Made by a program: the position numbers and the translations under genes. The notes under the pieces are model-generated. The model did no database searches and was not told the DNA's origin. It saw only the letters and a list, made by a program, of their open reading frames with translations. From Chloroflexota bacterium (GTDB lineage Bacteria; Chloroflexota; Anaerolineae; Aggregatilineales; Phototrophicaceae), in assembly GCA_011523545.1 (NCBI GenBank), contig WTGN01000083.1:1-44227 (forward strand): a stretch of 44,227 bases of DNA. Reading direction: 5' to 3'. Positions 15,938 through 24,300 of the stretch are shown here, piece after piece. Every line of letters begins with the position of its first letter. The stretch's first letter is position 1.

Positions 15938-16744
15938 ATGCAATTGGCGGCGGAGCTGCAGCGAGCAGGCTTGAAGCTCGAAGCGCGCATTCAAAAGCTC
16001 AGCGCGCATAAGATCGTCGCCTGGCTGGCGGCGAATCTGCTGCGCTTTCTCCGCTTGAGCCGGGCGCAAATTCGCGGCGGCCGCAAGCTGATCAAGCGCG
16101 ACGGCGTCTGGTATGTGCCGCTCTGGCTGCCCATCGCCCTGCTTGTCGTTCTGGCTTCCACGCCCGTTTGGGATGACGCGGCGCAGGTCGCCAGTCGCTT
16201 GTCGTCGGCAGCGCTTCAGTTGATCCTGGGCGGGAGCGATGTCGAGCTGGCCGCGTTTTTCGCGCCGGCGGTCCGCCATTGGTCGGGCGAGATCAAGCGT
16301 TGGTCGGCGCAGCATGGGGTGGACCCCCATCTGCTGGCGACGGTGATGCAAATCGAATCCTGCGGGCACCCCACAGTGATCAGCAATGCCGGCGCCCGAG
16401 GCTTGTTCCAGGTCATGCCCTTTCATTTTGACGCGGGCGAAGACATGCTGGACCCGAATACAAATGCGAAACGCGGCGCCAGCTACCTCAAGTACTGCGC
16501 TGGCGCAGCCGATGATGTGATCGGGCGGACGCTGGCCTGTTATAACGGCGGGCCGTCAGTGCTCAAGCGGGCGCGCGAAAGCTGGTCCACCGAGACACAA
16601 AAGTATTATCGCTGGGGTGTGGGCATTTACAGCGACGCCATCGCGGGCGCCTCCCGCAGCGAAACATTGGAGCTATGGCTGGCGGCGGGCGGCGAACGGC
16701 TATGCGCGAGCGCGCTGGAAGCGGTAAAAGGCGAAACTGACTGA
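15938..16744 (+). CDS. Membrane-anchored lytic transglycosylase (SLT domain)
   Basis: 268 residues from the ATG at 15938; a TTG at 15926 is an alternative, and neither has a strong ribosome site. A basic N-terminal region precedes one TM helix (about 58-75, WLPIALLVVLAST). The C-terminal ~150 residues form the SLT fold: HGVDPHLLATVMQIES with the catalytic Glu (about residue 130), NAGARGLFQVMPFHF, KRGASYLKYC and LACYNGGPSVL. It would cleave peptidoglycan between MurNAc and GlcNAc on the outer face of the membrane, in wall remodelling. Confidence 0.88.
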   Translation: MQLAAELQRAGLKLEARIQKLSAHKIVAWLAANLLRFLRLSRAQIRGGRKLIKRDGVWYVPLWLPIALLVVLASTPVWDDAAQVASRLSSAALQLILGGSDVELAAFFAPAVRHWSGEIKRWSAQHGVDPHLLATVMQIESCGHPTVISNAGARGLFQVMPFHFDAGEDMLDPNTNAKRGASYLKYCAGAADDVIGRTLACYNGGPSVLKRARESWSTETQKYYRWGVGIYSDAIAGASRSETLELWLAAGGERLCASALEAVKGETD

Positions 16745-16749
16745 AGGCC

Positions 16750-17430
16750 TTAGCGGAAGCTGCGCATCACCGAGAGCACCTTGCCCTTGACCTCGCAATT
16801 GGCGGGATGCACATAAATCGGTTCATAAGCGTTGTTGGCCGGCTGCAGGCGGATGCTGTCGGCTTCGCGATAAAAATGCTTGAGCGTGGTTTCATTGGCT
16901 TCGGGCAGCCAGGCCGCCACCATCTCACCATTGTCCGCCGTGTGCTGCCGGCGCAGGATGACGATATCGCCATCTTGTATCATCGAGTCCACCATGGAAT
17001 CTCCGCGCACGGTCAGCGCGTAAACCTCGCTCTCGTCGAAGCCGCCCAGCAATTGCGGCGGCACCGCGATGTAGTCGTCCTCGTCGATGTGATGGCCGAT
17101 GTCTTCCGGCAGGGAGATCGGCTCGCCCGCTGCAATCCGCCCGACCAGGGCCACTCGCGGCTGCGCAGGCGCGCCATAGATACGCGGCGCCGGCGCCAGG
17201 CCCGGGATGGCGGCGACGATGCGCAGCCCGCGCGATACTTTGCCCGAGCGCTCGATATAGCCGGCGTCCACCAGCTTGTTGAGATTGTAATTGACCACCG
17301 AGGTTGAGCCGATGTCGCATTCCTCGCCGATTTCGCGAATGCTGGGCGGGTAGCCGCGCTCCCGCGTATAGTGGTGCATGAAACGCATCATGTGCTGCTG
17401 ACGCCTTGACAATTTGCTAAATTCCTTCAT
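16750..17430 (-). CDS. lexA: LexA repressor
   Basis: 226 residues from the ATG at 17430. The ATG at 17472 lies upstream of the expected transcription start, so it is rejected. The N-terminal winged helix has YPPSIREIGEECDIGSTSVVNYNLNKL. The self-cleavage bond is Ala-Gly in GRIAAGEP. The peptidase domain has the nucleophile Ser in RGDSMVDSMI and the Lys in ETTLKHFY. RecA-stimulated autocleavage would release SOS genes. Its promoter (17475-17504) contains a palindrome with the GAAC-type SOS core between -35 and -10, which indicates autoregulation. Confidence 0.95.
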   Translation of the reverse strand: MKEFSKLSRRQQHMMRFMHHYTRERGYPPSIREIGEECDIGSTSVVNYNLNKLVDAGYIERSGKVSRGLRIVAAIPGLAPAPRIYGAPAQPRVALVGRIAAGEPISLPEDIGHHIDEDDYIAVPPQLLGGFDESEVYALTVRGDSMVDSMIQDGDIVILRRQHTADNGEMVAAWLPEANETTLKHFYREADSIRLQPANNAYEPIYVHPANCEVKGKVLSVMRSFR

Positions 17431-17474
17431 GATTGCACCCGCCTCCCCTAACGCTTCAACACCGCCTGACATGT

Positions 17475-17510
17475 AGTATACACGAACATTTGTTTTCGTG
17501 TCAAATGTTC
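17475..17510 (-). promoter_or_regulatory. lexA promoter and LexA operator
   Basis: Minus strand TTGACA (17504-17499), 18-bp spacer, TATACT (17480-17475). On the plus strand GAACATTTG (17484-17492) and CAAATGTTC (17502-17510) form a perfect 9-bp inverted repeat with a 9-nt centre. Bases 17483-17496 (CGAACATTTGTTTT) match the Gram-positive GAAC-N4-GTTY SOS box apart from two flanking or central positions. The operator fills the spacer, so bound LexA would block polymerase. Confidence 0.82.
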
Positions 17511-17545
17511 TAGCGGGTATTTTGCCAATTCAGCTAAGCTACCAC

Positions 17546-17623
17546 TGTAGAGGCCTGCCGCCGGCTCGCCCGCTGTACTCGATCTCGCGTCGGGGACGGG
17601 CGACTCACCGAGTCGCCCCTACA
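17546..17623. repeat. REPIN-like doublet
   Basis: 78 bp from TGTAGAGGCC (degenerate left head) to CGCCCCTACA. The right unit, GGGCGACTC/GAGTCGCCC, has perfect arms. It lies in the gap between dprA and lexA, with the right GTAG head (minus strand) just after the dprA stop. Confidence 0.7.
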
Positions 17624-17645
17624 AATTCATCCGAGTTGGGTCCTA

Positions 17646-18515
17646 TCAACCACGCAAATCTCGCAGCGGGTCATCGCGCCGCAGGACGCCGGCGCCCCCT
17701 TTGATCAATCGCTGATTGCCGCTGGCCGGCAGGTCGAAGGTGTAGACCGGCCTGCCCTGCTCTTGCGCGAAGCGGGCGCAATACATGGCGCCGCCGTCAT
17801 GCTTCGATTCGACGACAATGACGGCGCGGCTCAGCCCGCTGATGATGCGGTTGCGCGAAACCAGGCGCTGGGCATTGGCGCCCCAGCGCGGATGCACTTC
17901 GCTGACCAGCGCGCCCGACATGCGGATTCGCTCGGCAAGGGCGCGGTTCGCCTCCGGATAAACATTGAGGATGCCGCTGCCGAGCGCCGCCACTGTCAGG
18001 CCGCCCTCCGCCAAAGCGCCGGAATGCGCCGCCGCGTCGATGCCCAACGCCAGCCCGCTGACGACGGTGCGGCCCGCGCGCGCCAGCTTCAGCGCCAGCT
18101 CAAGCGTCAGGTAGCGCGCTGTCTTGGAGGGGACCCGCGTGCCAACGATCGCCACTGAGCTGGCCCAGGCCTCCTCGGGCAGGGCGCGGCTGGCGAAGAG
18201 AGCGGGCGGCGAATCATCATCCTCGGCCAGCAGCGCGGGGTAGCCGGCCTCGCCGCGCAGCAGCGCTTTGACGCCCCGCTCGCCCCAAGCCGCCAATTCC
18301 GGCGCCAGCAGGTCGAGGTCGATCGCCGCAATCTCGCCCGCGATTTTCTGGCCCACGCCCGACACTTTCATCAACTCGCGCCGGGGCGCCGCCAACACGG
18401 CGTCCAGATCGCCATTGAAATGGTCCTGCAGGTTCTTCATGGTCGCCGCGCCGATATTGGGCGAGAGGCTGAGCGCTATCGTTTGCAGCTGCGGGTGACT
18501 ATCAGCCATCTTCAT
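17646..18515 (-). CDS. dprA: DNA-processing protein DprA (short form)
   Basis: 289 residues. An N-terminal HhH-like region (KVSGVGQKIAGEIAA) precedes the Rossmann-like DprA fold: VAIVGTRVPS, SGLALGIDAAAHSGAL, YPEANRALAERI, RNRIISGLSRAVIVVES. It protects incoming single-stranded DNA and loads RecA during natural transformation. It lacks the C-terminal winged-helix (DML1-like) domain of longer family members. Its start (ATG 18515, or 18509) overlaps the end of the upstream HTH gene by up to 14 bases, which suggests one transcript. Confidence 0.93.
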   Translation of the reverse strand: MKMADSHPQLQTIALSLSPNIGAATMKNLQDHFNGDLDAVLAAPRRELMKVSGVGQKIAGEIAAIDLDLLAPELAAWGERGVKALLRGEAGYPALLAEDDDSPPALFASRALPEEAWASSVAIVGTRVPSKTARYLTLELALKLARAGRTVVSGLALGIDAAAHSGALAEGGLTVAALGSGILNVYPEANRALAERIRMSGALVSEVHPRWGANAQRLVSRNRIISGLSRAVIVVESKHDGGAMYCARFAQEQGRPVYTFDLPASGNQRLIKGGAGVLRRDDPLRDLRG

Positions 18516-19113
18516 AGTATTCGACGATGGAAAGCTGGATCGTATTCGTGAAGGTGTTCACCTGGCGCAGCAGCGTCGACCATTCGGACGAGCTTTTGGG
18601 CGGCGACAGCTCCGACCAGGTCAAGATCGAGTTGAGCACAAAGTCGCTGAAAAAATAGAAGCCGCGCATCGCCTGCGGCAGCGTCAGCCCATCGGCAATC
18701 AGGGTGGCGGCATAATCTTTGCCCAGCGTGATCGCCGTCGCCAGTTCGGCATCGGGAGCGCCGGCGGCGACATAGCGGCGTATCGCCTCGAGCACGCGCC
18801 GGCCCTGCTCGCGCAGATGCCCTTTGCCCTCTTCGCTCATCGCCACATACCAGGGCGCCGACTCCAGGCGCTCGCTGCCGACTTGCATGCGAGTCTGGCC
18901 AAGGGCGTTCTGGATGATCACCTGCAGCTCAATCGGCTGGATATCACCCTGCGAGTCGACATATTCGGTCAAATCATTGATGTGGAAACGGCGGTGCTTG
19001 CCGGCGGTGCGGCGAAATGGCAGCTTGCCGCTATCGGCCCAGTTGCGGACGGTGGCCGGATGCACGCCAAGAATCTCGGCGGCGCGGCGCAAACCAACCC
19101 ATTCGCTGCTCAC
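18502..19113 (-). CDS. HTH (MerR/excisionase-like) regulator with RsbRD-like domain
   Basis: 203 residues from a GTG at 19113. Residues ~5-50 form a MerR/excisionase-type winged HTH (LRRAAEILGVHPATVRNWADSGKLPFRRTAGKHRRF). The rest, about 55-200, is helical and resembles the RsbR/RsbRD N-terminal sensor domain (EAIRRYVAAGAPDAELATAITLGKDYAATLI, FYFFSDFVLNSIL). A DNA-binding transcription factor with a small sensing domain is likely. It overlaps dprA in the same direction and may be co-regulated with it. Its promoter is at 19164-19191. Confidence 0.78.
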   Translation of the reverse strand: MSSEWVGLRRAAEILGVHPATVRNWADSGKLPFRRTAGKHRRFHINDLTEYVDSQGDIQPIELQVIIQNALGQTRMQVGSERLESAPWYVAMSEEGKGHLREQGRRVLEAIRRYVAAGAPDAELATAITLGKDYAATLIADGLTLPQAMRGFYFFSDFVLNSILTWSELSPPKSSSEWSTLLRQVNTFTNTIQLSIVEYYEDG

Positions 19114-19163
19114 GATGCTGCTCGCCTTCTGCCTGATTTAATGCCTGTTGATCGGGTCAGCCA

Positions 19164-19191
19164 AGTATACCCAAATGGTGGCCGCAGTCAA
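19164..19191 (-). promoter_or_regulatory. Promoter of the HTH-dprA operon
   Basis: Minus strand TTGACT (19191-19186), 16-bp spacer, TATACT (19169-19164). Confidence 0.65.
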
Positions 19192-19235
19192 TGCGCCGCC
19201 CTTACGGCACAGCGTTCAACGGGCGCGCGACCGCC

Positions 19236-20225
19236 TCAGCGCTCGGGCGGCCGCCGCCAATCGGGCGGGCGCCGCTGCAGCCGCCAGCGCCAGCCGACCG
19301 GATAGCCGATCATCTTGGCGACATCGCCCGTGAGGCGGAGCAATGGAATCAGCGCGATGCAAACAAACCACGCCGGCAAAGACCGGTCGGGCGCGCGGTT
19401 TATCACGGCCGGCAGGCGCCGGTAAGGCTGCCTCAAATAGACAGCGCCGCCGACGATGAATAGCAGCCAAAGCGCCGGATCAAGCAGGGCGCCAGCCAAC
19501 AGAATGACCGGCGCCAGCACGAGATAGGCGCAGTAGCGGATGAGGTGGCGCTTGGGCCAGAGGTTCGCTTTGCCATCGCCGCGGGCATAAAAGTAATACT
19601 GGCGGTAAAACTGACGCAGATTCCGGCGCGGACGGAAATGGACCAGCGCGTCCGGCTCAAGTGCGAATGCGCCGCCCCCCGCGCGCAGGCGCAGGTCAAA
19701 GACCAGATCTTCGCAGAAGTCCAGCCAATCAGGATAAGCGCTGACGCCCTCCGCCGCCGCTTTGCGGAAAGCGATGCTGCGGCTGCTCGGCAGGAAGGAC
19801 GCGCCGTCAATCTCATCCGCCAGCGGCAGCGTGGCGGCGCCCAGCGCGGTTTCAAAAGCGGTCTGCGGATCGGCCACAAAAAAGCCGCCTACCACATCCA
19901 ACGCCGGCTCGGCCAGCAGCGGCCGCGTAATCGCTTCCAGCCAGTTCTCATCCAGCCGCACGCCGGCATCGGTGACCGCGATGATATCGCCGCGCGCTTC
20001 GGCGATGGCCCGGTTGCGGCCCTGGCTGATATTGCAGCCCGGTTCGACGAAAAGGCGCAGCGGCAATTCAGCGGCGTAGCCGTCCATGATCGCCAGCGTG
20101 TCGTCGCTGCTGCCGCCGTCGACGATGACAATCTCATCCGGCAGCCTTGTCCCGCGCTTTATGGAATCGAAGAGCTGGCGGATATTGTCGCCTTCGTTGA
20201 GGACAGTTGCGATCAGACTGATCAT
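19236..20225 (-). CDS. Family 2 glycosyltransferase, membrane-associated
   Basis: 329 residues from the ATG at 20225, which places the GT-A start at ISLIATVLNEGDNI. A TTG at 20249 and an ATT at 20243 (seven bases after GGAGG) are alternatives. It has IVIVDGGSSDDT, GRNRAIAEARGDIIAVTDAG (the DxD-type acidic site as TDAG) and a C-terminal hydrophobic region (about 225-290) with two membrane helices. It would transfer a sugar from a nucleotide-sugar to a lipid or polysaccharide acceptor on the cytoplasmic membrane. No sugar pathway genes are adjacent. Confidence 0.85.
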   Translation of the reverse strand: MISLIATVLNEGDNIRQLFDSIKRGTRLPDEIVIVDGGSSDDTLAIMDGYAAELPLRLFVEPGCNISQGRNRAIAEARGDIIAVTDAGVRLDENWLEAITRPLLAEPALDVVGGFFVADPQTAFETALGAATLPLADEIDGASFLPSSRSIAFRKAAAEGVSAYPDWLDFCEDLVFDLRLRAGGGAFALEPDALVHFRPRRNLRQFYRQYYFYARGDGKANLWPKRHLIRYCAYLVLAPVILLAGALLDPALWLLFIVGGAVYLRQPYRRLPAVINRAPDRSLPAWFVCIALIPLLRLTGDVAKMIGYPVGWRWRLQRRPPDWRRPPER

Positions 20226-20417
20226 GGGCGTCTCAATCGGAATGTTCAAACCTCCGCGGTCTATGTGATTCCAGGCTCGCAGTTATAGTTTGCCACAGAC
20301 TCGCGCAAGTCAGGACTTGGATCACAAGCAAAGGGAGCAGCGAACCAGGAGTCTGCAGGGCGAGAGACGGTCAATGTTTACGCGACCCTTGTATCGCACA
20401 CCCGCCACCCCAAATGC

Positions 20418-20497
20418 CGGCGGGCGTTTCGCCGCAACGCCCGCTTGCAGCGTCTCCAAGTCTATGCGTACGGGCGAGCCGGTGGCTCGCCCCTACA
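20418..20497. repeat. REPIN-like doublet (degenerate left end)
   Basis: The left unit GGGCGTTTC/CAACGCCC lacks a clear GTAG head; the right unit is GGGCGAGCC/GGCTCGCCC followed by CTACA. It lies downstream of the second metal permease, about 26 bases past its stop. Confidence 0.65.
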
Positions 20498-20522
20498 GAT
20501 TCCATTTGCACGACTGATTTCC

Positions 20523-22028
20523 TCAATCGACATCGGGCATATTGTGCGCTTCGAGCATAGTCTTGCGGAAGCTATGCACATGGCCATCCCCGCGCTCGGT
20601 CAACAGCGCGCCCCCGGCGGCAATCCTGATGTAGCCCAGCGCCCGCAGTCGCGCCAGCACGCGCCCCATCTTGCGCGGCGTCCAGCGGAAATGGGCATGC
20701 AAAGTGGCGACGCGCAATTCTGTCCCCGCCTGCGCCGTATGCTGGTGATTGTGTATATGCGCCAGCACCACCTGATCCTCAAAGAGCCGGCGGCGGGTGG
20801 CGCGGCGGACCAGCGTTGAGATCAGCCCGTAGCGCGGCGAGAAGACCCAGGCGAGGGTGAACAAGATGAAGATCATCAGCACCATCGAGGCGCTGATGGA
20901 GGAATCCCAGGCTTCTATCAATTCAAGCCCGAAGAGCCGGTTGATGAGGGCGATGCCCTCCGCGAGCGGGATGAAGCCAAAGAGCTGACCGCGCGCCAGG
21001 TCATAACCGAAGCAGGCGCCGGCCGCGCCGATGAGCGGGCTCAGCAGCAGCATCAGCGCCAGGCGATCCGTCAACAAGTAGGCGGCGGCGGGCGGGATGA
21101 TGAAGAAGGCGATCACCAATATCGAGCCGACCGCGTCAAAAGCGCCGACCGCGACCAGGCTGACGAGAATCATAAGCCCGTAGTGCATCAGCCCGGGGCG
21201 AAAGCCGAGCGCCAGCGCCAGCGCCGGGTCAAAGGTGGAGAGCTTGAGCTCCTTATAGAAGACCAGGACAAAAGCAAGCGTGAGCAGCGTCATTACTGAT
21301 GTGACAGCAATTGATTTCGGGAAGAATACCAGCGCCGGTTCGCGCTCCAGCAAGCCGGCAGCCCAGGCTTGGGCCGGGCTGTAGACGCCGCAATTGCCGC
21401 AGACTTCAACGAATTCGGCGCGGCGATCACGCGGGCTGATGCCCAGCGCTCGGCAGTTCAGGCATCGGCGCGTCATCTTGGCGGCGGGATGCTCTGCCGT
21501 GACCGTGACCGTCTCGCAATTCTCGAAACAGTGGCTGTTGGTATTGGCCCATGCCAGCCCGATCTCGCCGACCAGCACGGCATCTTCATCAAGATGCACA
21601 TCATCGACGAAGCGCGACACCAGTATGACGGCGATGGCGAAGAGCAACGGGAAAGCCAGGCCCAGCGCGGCATCCTGACGCACGAGGCCGGAGCGGTAGA
21701 GCATCTCCGTCAGCAGGACTGTGCCGACGCCAGCCAGCGACGCGCCCAAAATCAGCCAGGGCGATGAGGTATCGCCTTCGACACCGAAGACCTCGGTCAT
21801 CAAGAGAAAGGCGACCACGATGCCCAGCAGCACCGTATGGCTGATCGCGTCGCTGGTCAGCGACATGCCGCGCAAAAGCAGGAAGACCCCCAGCAGCGCG
21901 CCGCTAACCGCGATCAAGCAGCCGACCAATGTCGCTGTGTTCTGGGGCGAGCGCAAAAAGGCGTTGAGCTCGTCGCGGGTCAGGAAGTTGAGCAGAAACT
22001 CGATGAGCAAGCGCTCCAGGGGCATCAT
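20523..22028 (-). CDS. Metal ABC transporter permease with six-cysteine insertion and C-terminal winged-helix-like tail
   Basis: 501 residues, ABC-3 (ZnuB/MntB) family. The core is recognisable: GALLGVFLLLRGMSLTSDAISHTVLLGI, then DEDAVLVGEIGLAW, and later TFDPALALALGF and IIPPAAAYLL. Between membrane segments, about residues 161-230, is an insertion with Cys 167/171, 189/192 and 210/213 (CxxxC, CxxC, CxxC), resembling a zinc-ribbon. After about residue 408 comes a His-rich, winged-helix-like tail (HIHNHQHT, MGRVLARLRALGYI, GDGHVHS). Start ATG 22028 overlaps the stop of the first permease gene (ATGA). It probably imports Mn2+ or Zn2+ with the other genes here; the insert may bind the metal. 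Confidence 0.85.
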   Translation of the reverse strand: MMPLERLLIEFLLNFLTRDELNAFLRSPQNTATLVGCLIAVSGALLGVFLLLRGMSLTSDAISHTVLLGIVVAFLLMTEVFGVEGDTSSPWLILGASLAGVGTVLLTEMLYRSGLVRQDAALGLAFPLLFAIAVILVSRFVDDVHLDEDAVLVGEIGLAWANTNSHCFENCETVTVTAEHPAAKMTRRCLNCRALGISPRDRRAEFVEVCGNCGVYSPAQAWAAGLLEREPALVFFPKSIAVTSVMTLLTLAFVLVFYKELKLSTFDPALALALGFRPGLMHYGLMILVSLVAVGAFDAVGSILVIAFFIIPPAAAYLLTDRLALMLLLSPLIGAAGACFGYDLARGQLFGFIPLAEGIALINRLFGLELIEAWDSSISASMVLMIFILFTLAWVFSPRYGLISTLVRRATRRRLFEDQVVLAHIHNHQHTAQAGTELRVATLHAHFRWTPRKMGRVLARLRALGYIRIAAGGALLTERGDGHVHSFRKTMLEAHNMPDVD

Positions 22029-23362
22029 TCGCCAGCGCTCCCGGGCAATCGGCTTTCCAATTCGGCGATGGCCGCCGCCGGCAGCCGGGACGCGATGTCC
22101 ACATGGCGCTCTTCCGCCACGATCGGCAGATTCAGTTCATGGGCGTGAAGACGATATAAATTCCAAAGCGCCTGGCTGCGCCCGTCGCGCCGCGCCAAGT
22201 CGATGCCGCTCTGGCTGAGCCGCCAGCCCTCAGCGCCCAGCCGCACATGACCTTCGCCGCTTAGCTCACGCAAGCCCAACTCGGCGCTGCGGTCGCTGAC
22301 ACCGCGGATGAAAGCGTCAGGAACGGGAGACTCGGCGGCGCCATGGGCCAGGGCGTAACGGTACAGATCGCGCAGTGTATTGCGGGCGGCGAAACGCCGG
22401 CGATTGGCGCGGCCCCGCAGCCGGCTCCAAAGCAAGCCGCGCCCGGGCGCCAGGAACAGCGACATCAGCACAAGGGCGAAAGCCACCACGATGATCATGG
22501 GACCGGTGGGAATATCACTGTCCAGCGCGCTGATGACCGCGCCGAATCCGCCCGAGAAGGCGCCGAAGACAGCCGCCAGGATGACCATCTGATCAAGCTT
22601 CTGCGTCCACTGCCGAGCGGCGACGCCGGGCGCGATCAACATGCCAACCATCAAGATCACGCCGGCCAGCTGCAAGCCCAGCACAATCGTCACCACGATC
22701 AGGGTCGAAAGCAGCGCATTGATAAGGCCGACGCGGAATCCATTGGCGCCGGCGAACTCGACGTCGAATGTCACCAGCTTGAATTCTTTCCAGAGGAGGG
22801 CGAGCGCCAGCAGGACAAACGCGCCAACAACGGAGACCAGCCGCACATCGCTTTCGATGATGGCGGCCGCCTGCCCGAATATGAAGTGATCGAGGCCGGC
22901 CTGGCTGGCGTCGGGGATCGATTGTATGTAGGCCAGCAGCGCGATGCCAGCGGCGAACCAGCTCGCCAGCACGATGCCCAAGGCCGTGTCCTGCTTGATG
23001 CGCGTCGTCGTCAGCAAGGCGGCCACGAAGCGCAAGCCGAGCCAACTGGCGACGCCGGCGCCGACGAGCAGCGGGCTCAACTCGCGGCCAGCCAGCAAAA
23101 AAGCGATGGCCACGCCCGGCAGGGCAGCGTGCGACAGCGCATCCCCCACCAGGCTTTCCCGCCGCAGCACCGCGAAACAGCCGAGCGCGCCGCTGAGCAG
23201 GCCCAGGATGGCGCCGCCCAAGGCGACAACGCGCACGGTGTAGGTGAAGCGCAAACCGAAAAGCGCCTGGCTCAGCGGAATAATGAGGGCGCCCCCAAGC
23301 ACAATGGCGGCGATGATCAGCCAGACGCGCCGGCCCTCGCCCATTGACGCGGAGCCCGGCAT
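22025..23362 (-). CDS. Metal ABC transporter permease fused to a DtxR-like C-terminal domain
   Basis: 445 residues. The ATG at 23362 overlaps the ATPase stop (TGATG); a longer frame to 23503 is open but would overlap the ATPase gene. Residues 1-310 are an ABC-3 permease (RRESLVGDALSHAALPGVAI, KEFKLVTFDVEFAGANGF, GMLIAPGVAARQW). Residues ~315-390 look like a winged-helix region. Residues ~391-440 (SQALWNLYRLHAHELNLP, EERHVDIASRLPAAAIAELESRLPG) resemble the metal-binding/dimerisation domain of DtxR/MntR repressors. Permease-DtxR fusions are known in other bacteria. The cytosolic domain probably senses Mn2+ or Fe2+. Confidence 0.88.
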   Translation of the reverse strand: MPGSASMGEGRRVWLIIAAIVLGGALIIPLSQALFGLRFTYTVRVVALGGAILGLLSGALGCFAVLRRESLVGDALSHAALPGVAIAFLLAGRELSPLLVGAGVASWLGLRFVAALLTTTRIKQDTALGIVLASWFAAGIALLAYIQSIPDASQAGLDHFIFGQAAAIIESDVRLVSVVGAFVLLALALLWKEFKLVTFDVEFAGANGFRVGLINALLSTLIVVTIVLGLQLAGVILMVGMLIAPGVAARQWTQKLDQMVILAAVFGAFSGGFGAVISALDSDIPTGPMIIVVAFALVLMSLFLAPGRGLLWSRLRGRANRRRFAARNTLRDLYRYALAHGAAESPVPDAFIRGVSDRSAELGLRELSGEGHVRLGAEGWRLSQSGIDLARRDGRSQALWNLYRLHAHELNLPIVAEERHVDIASRLPAAAIAELESRLPGSAGE

Positions 23363-24129
23363 CAAGGCGCGCTCGCCGTCATCAACTGCCCGCCATGCAG
23401 ATAGGAGACGCGGCCACCATAAGTCCGTTCCAGGTTGTCCAAGGTGAAGACTTCGCTGGTTGGGCCCGCCGCGATGACTTCCACATTCAGCAGCGTCGCC
23501 CAATCGAAGTATTCGGCGACAGTCTGCAAATCATGATGGACGACGAGGACGGTCTTGCCCCGCGCATTCAACTGGCGCAGGATATTGACGATGGCGTTTT
23601 CGGTCACCGCGTCGACGGCGGCGAAGGGCTCGTCCATGAAATAAATCTGCGCCTCTTGCACCAGGGCGCGCGCCAGGAAGGTCCGCTGCTGCTGCCCGCC
23701 CGAAAGCTGGCTGATCTGCCGCTCGGCGAAATCGACCAGGCCGACCTGCTCCAGCGCCCGCAGCGCCAACTCCCGCTCGGCCGGCCCCGGACGGCGAAAC
23801 CAGCCCAATTTGCCGTAAAGCCCCATGATGACGACATCAAGCACCGATGTCGGAAAGTCCCAGTCGACGCTGCCCCGCTGCGGCACATAGGCGACCAGCG
23901 AGCGGGCGCGCTCATAAGGCATGCCGTAAAAGGAGACGCCGCCGGCCGCCCGCGGAATCAGATTCAGCGCCGCTTTGATCAAGGTGCTTTTGCCGGCGCC
24001 GTTCGGCCCGACGATGGCCATCAGCACGCCCTCCGGCACATCAAGGTCGATATCCCAAATGGCCGGCTTTTCTTGGTAAGCGACAGTCAGGTCGTCAATT
24101 GAGAGGGCTGGTTTGTCTCGGTTTACCAT
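23362..24129 (-). CDS. Mn/Zn-type ABC transporter ATP-binding protein
   Basis: 255 residues. Walker A is VGPNGAGKSTLIKA, signature LSGGQQQRTFLARAL, Walker B IYFMDEPFAAVDA, and the H-loop His is in VVHHDL. The segment VPQRGSVDWDFPTSVLDVVIMG is characteristic of the MntB/SitB/ZnuC-like metal subfamily. It is followed by two permeases in overlapping frames. The binding protein lies upstream on the same strand, separated by ~170 bases of REP units. Confidence 0.93.
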   Translation of the reverse strand: MVNRDKPALSIDDLTVAYQEKPAIWDIDLDVPEGVLMAIVGPNGAGKSTLIKAALNLIPRAAGGVSFYGMPYERARSLVAYVPQRGSVDWDFPTSVLDVVIMGLYGKLGWFRRPGPAERELALRALEQVGLVDFAERQISQLSGGQQQRTFLARALVQEAQIYFMDEPFAAVDAVTENAIVNILRQLNARGKTVLVVHHDLQTVAEYFDWATLLNVEVIAAGPTSEVFTLDNLERTYGGRVSYLHGGQLMTASAP

Positions 24130-24172
24130 CGTTCATCTTTTGCAAAATGAAAAAATACATGCCAGTTACATC

Positions 24173-24249
24173 TGTAGGGGCGTTTCGCTGAAACGCCCGC
24201 GTCCAAACCAAACAGATCACAATGGGCGACCCAATGGCTCGCCCCTACA
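24173..24249. repeat. REPIN-like doublet
   Basis: 77 bp from TGTAGGGGCG to CGCCCCTACA. Left arms GGGCGTTTC/GAAACGCCC are perfect; right arms GGGCGACCC/GGCTCGCCC are imperfect. It lies between the binding-protein and ATPase genes of the metal transporter. Confidence 0.75.
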
Positions 24250-24262
24250 TTTTCTGGTCTTT

Positions 24263-24291
24263 GGCGGACGACCCAAGGGCTCGCCCCTACA
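24263..24291 (-). repeat. REP unit (single)
   Basis: Minus strand GTAG, then GGGCGAGCC, loop, GGGTCGTCCGCC, a slightly decayed unit 14 bases after the preceding REPIN. It starts about 9 bases after the stop of the metal-binding protein gene. Confidence 0.65.
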
Positions 24292-24300
24292 GTTCTCCGT

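Noticed and set aside
23363..23503. Longer N-terminus for the first metal permease
   Set aside because: It would run through the ATPase coding sequence, whereas the ATG overlapping the ATPase stop (TGATG) gives a normal permease N-terminus.
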